NCBI GenBank assembly: GCA_035547155.1 | Contig: DASZVJ010000146.1 | Location: forward strand, 1-5,372 | Source of the DNA: CAZNMF01 sp035547155 | Lineage (GTDB): Bacteria; Acidobacteriota; Vicinamibacteria; Vicinamibacterales; SCN-69-37 | Direction: 5' to 3' | Length of the DNA: 5,372 nucleotides | In this document: positions 4,989-5,372 of the stretch, piece by piece | Numbering within the stretch: the stretch's first letter is position 1 | How the letters are laid out: each line of letters starts with the position of its first letter | The notes under the pieces: generated by a model | The model's input: only the letters and a program-made list of their open reading frames with translations | Database searches by the model: none | Told to the model about the DNA's origin: nothing | Translations under genes and position numbers: made by a program

Positions 4989-5372
4989 TCACTTCTTTCT
5001 TTGCAAGCTCCACTCCGCGATCTCACCGAGCCGGCCTTCGAGTCCGGCGCGCGCGAGGGCGGCGTGGGCGCGGGTGACGCATGCGGCGGCCAGCTCGCGC
5101 GAGTGGGCCAGGCCGTAGATCGCGGGAAACGTCGGCTTGCCGGCCGCGGCGTCCTTGCCGGCGGTCTTGCCGAGATCCGCGTTCGATCCTTCGACGTCGA
5201 GGATGTCGTCGACGATCTGAAACGCGAGGCCGATCTCGCGCGCGTAGTCGTCGAGCGCGCGGACCGTCTCATCGCTCGCGCCCACGAGAATCGCGCCCAT
5301 CGCCGTTGCGGCGCGGATGAGCGCGCCCGTCTTGCGTAGATGCATGTCCTCGAGGCTCGCGGCGTCGAGCGC
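4989..5372 (-). CDS. ispA: polyprenyl (probably farnesyl/geranylgeranyl) diphosphate synthase, 3' part only
   Basis: The 3' end of a gene that enters from the right edge: 127 residues are visible, with no start in the window (the Met at 5343-5345 is internal). It belongs to the trans-isoprenyl diphosphate synthases, which join isopentenyl diphosphate to an allylic diphosphate. Visible landmarks are LEDMHLRKTGALI, matching the family's xxMHxxKTGxLI block, then GLAFQIVDDILDVEG, the second aspartate-rich motif (DDILD, 5196-5210), then LGKTAGKDAAAGKPTFPAIYGL and the basic tail QRKK. The first aspartate-rich motif and chain-length-determining residues lie outside the window, so the product length cannot be decided; ispA is used because the C-terminal half is typical of FPP synthase. 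It is 34 nt upstream of tlyA and probably heads or belongs to the same transcript. Confidence 0.93.
   Translation of the reverse strand, partial: ALDAASLEDMHLRKTGALIRAATAMGAILVGASDETVRALDDYAREIGLAFQIVDDILDVEGSNADLGKTAGKDAAAGKPTFPAIYGLAHSRELAAACVTRAHAALARAGLEGRLGEIAEWSLQRKK

Noticed and set aside
4955..5272. N-terminal extension of tlyA by 106 codons
   Set aside because: The extension lies in another frame of ispA, is Arg/Ser/Pro-rich and has no match to the S4 domain start; the ATG at 4952-4954 gives the normal family length.

Overview
This is ordinary chromosomal DNA from a GC-rich bacterium (roughly two thirds G+C by eye). No phage, transposon, CRISPR or defence genes are visible. Gene content, codon bias, alanine/arginine-rich proteins and short intergenic repeat arrays suggest an uncultured soil-type lineage. 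Acidobacteriota (Vicinamibacteria-like) is my best guess, but that is an inference: no taxonomic marker is present.

Layout. On the minus strand at the left are a tRNA-Val(GAC) gene with an encoded CCA, its own sigma70-type promoter, and upstream of that an S41/C-terminal-processing-protease-like protein. Divergent from the latter is a plus-strand pair, ruvX (YqgF nuclease) then mltG (endolytic transglycosylase). On the minus strand, convergent with mltG, is a tight cluster read right to left: the 3' part of a polyprenyl synthetase gene (ispA-like, running off the right edge), tlyA (rRNA 2'-O-methyltransferase) and nadK (NAD kinase). tlyA and nadK overlap by 11 nt; ispA and tlyA are 34 nt apart. 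No stretch above 300 bases lacks a gene.

How the genes relate. Most are housekeeping: isoprenoid chain synthesis, ribosomal RNA modification, NADP supply, 16S rRNA maturation and/or recombination (RuvX) and peptidoglycan chain termination (MltG). The pairings ruvX-mltG and ispA/tlyA/nadK are familiar in bacteria; dxs, often beside ispA and tlyA, is not between them here.

What stands out. (1) The S41 protein has His and Leu exactly where the family's catalytic Ser and Lys should be, so it is probably a pseudoprotease. (2) Six in-phase 8-nt repeats (GATGAYCC-like) run through the ruvX stop codon and the mltG start codon. (3) A second repeat type, 7-nt units of GAACTTS, forms a long imperfect palindrome between mltG and nadK and recurs as a small hairpin directly against the tlyA start codon. 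These repeats take the places where Shine-Dalgarno sequences would be expected. I found no evidence of a wholly new multigene system; the repeat elements and the inactive protease are the items worth following.
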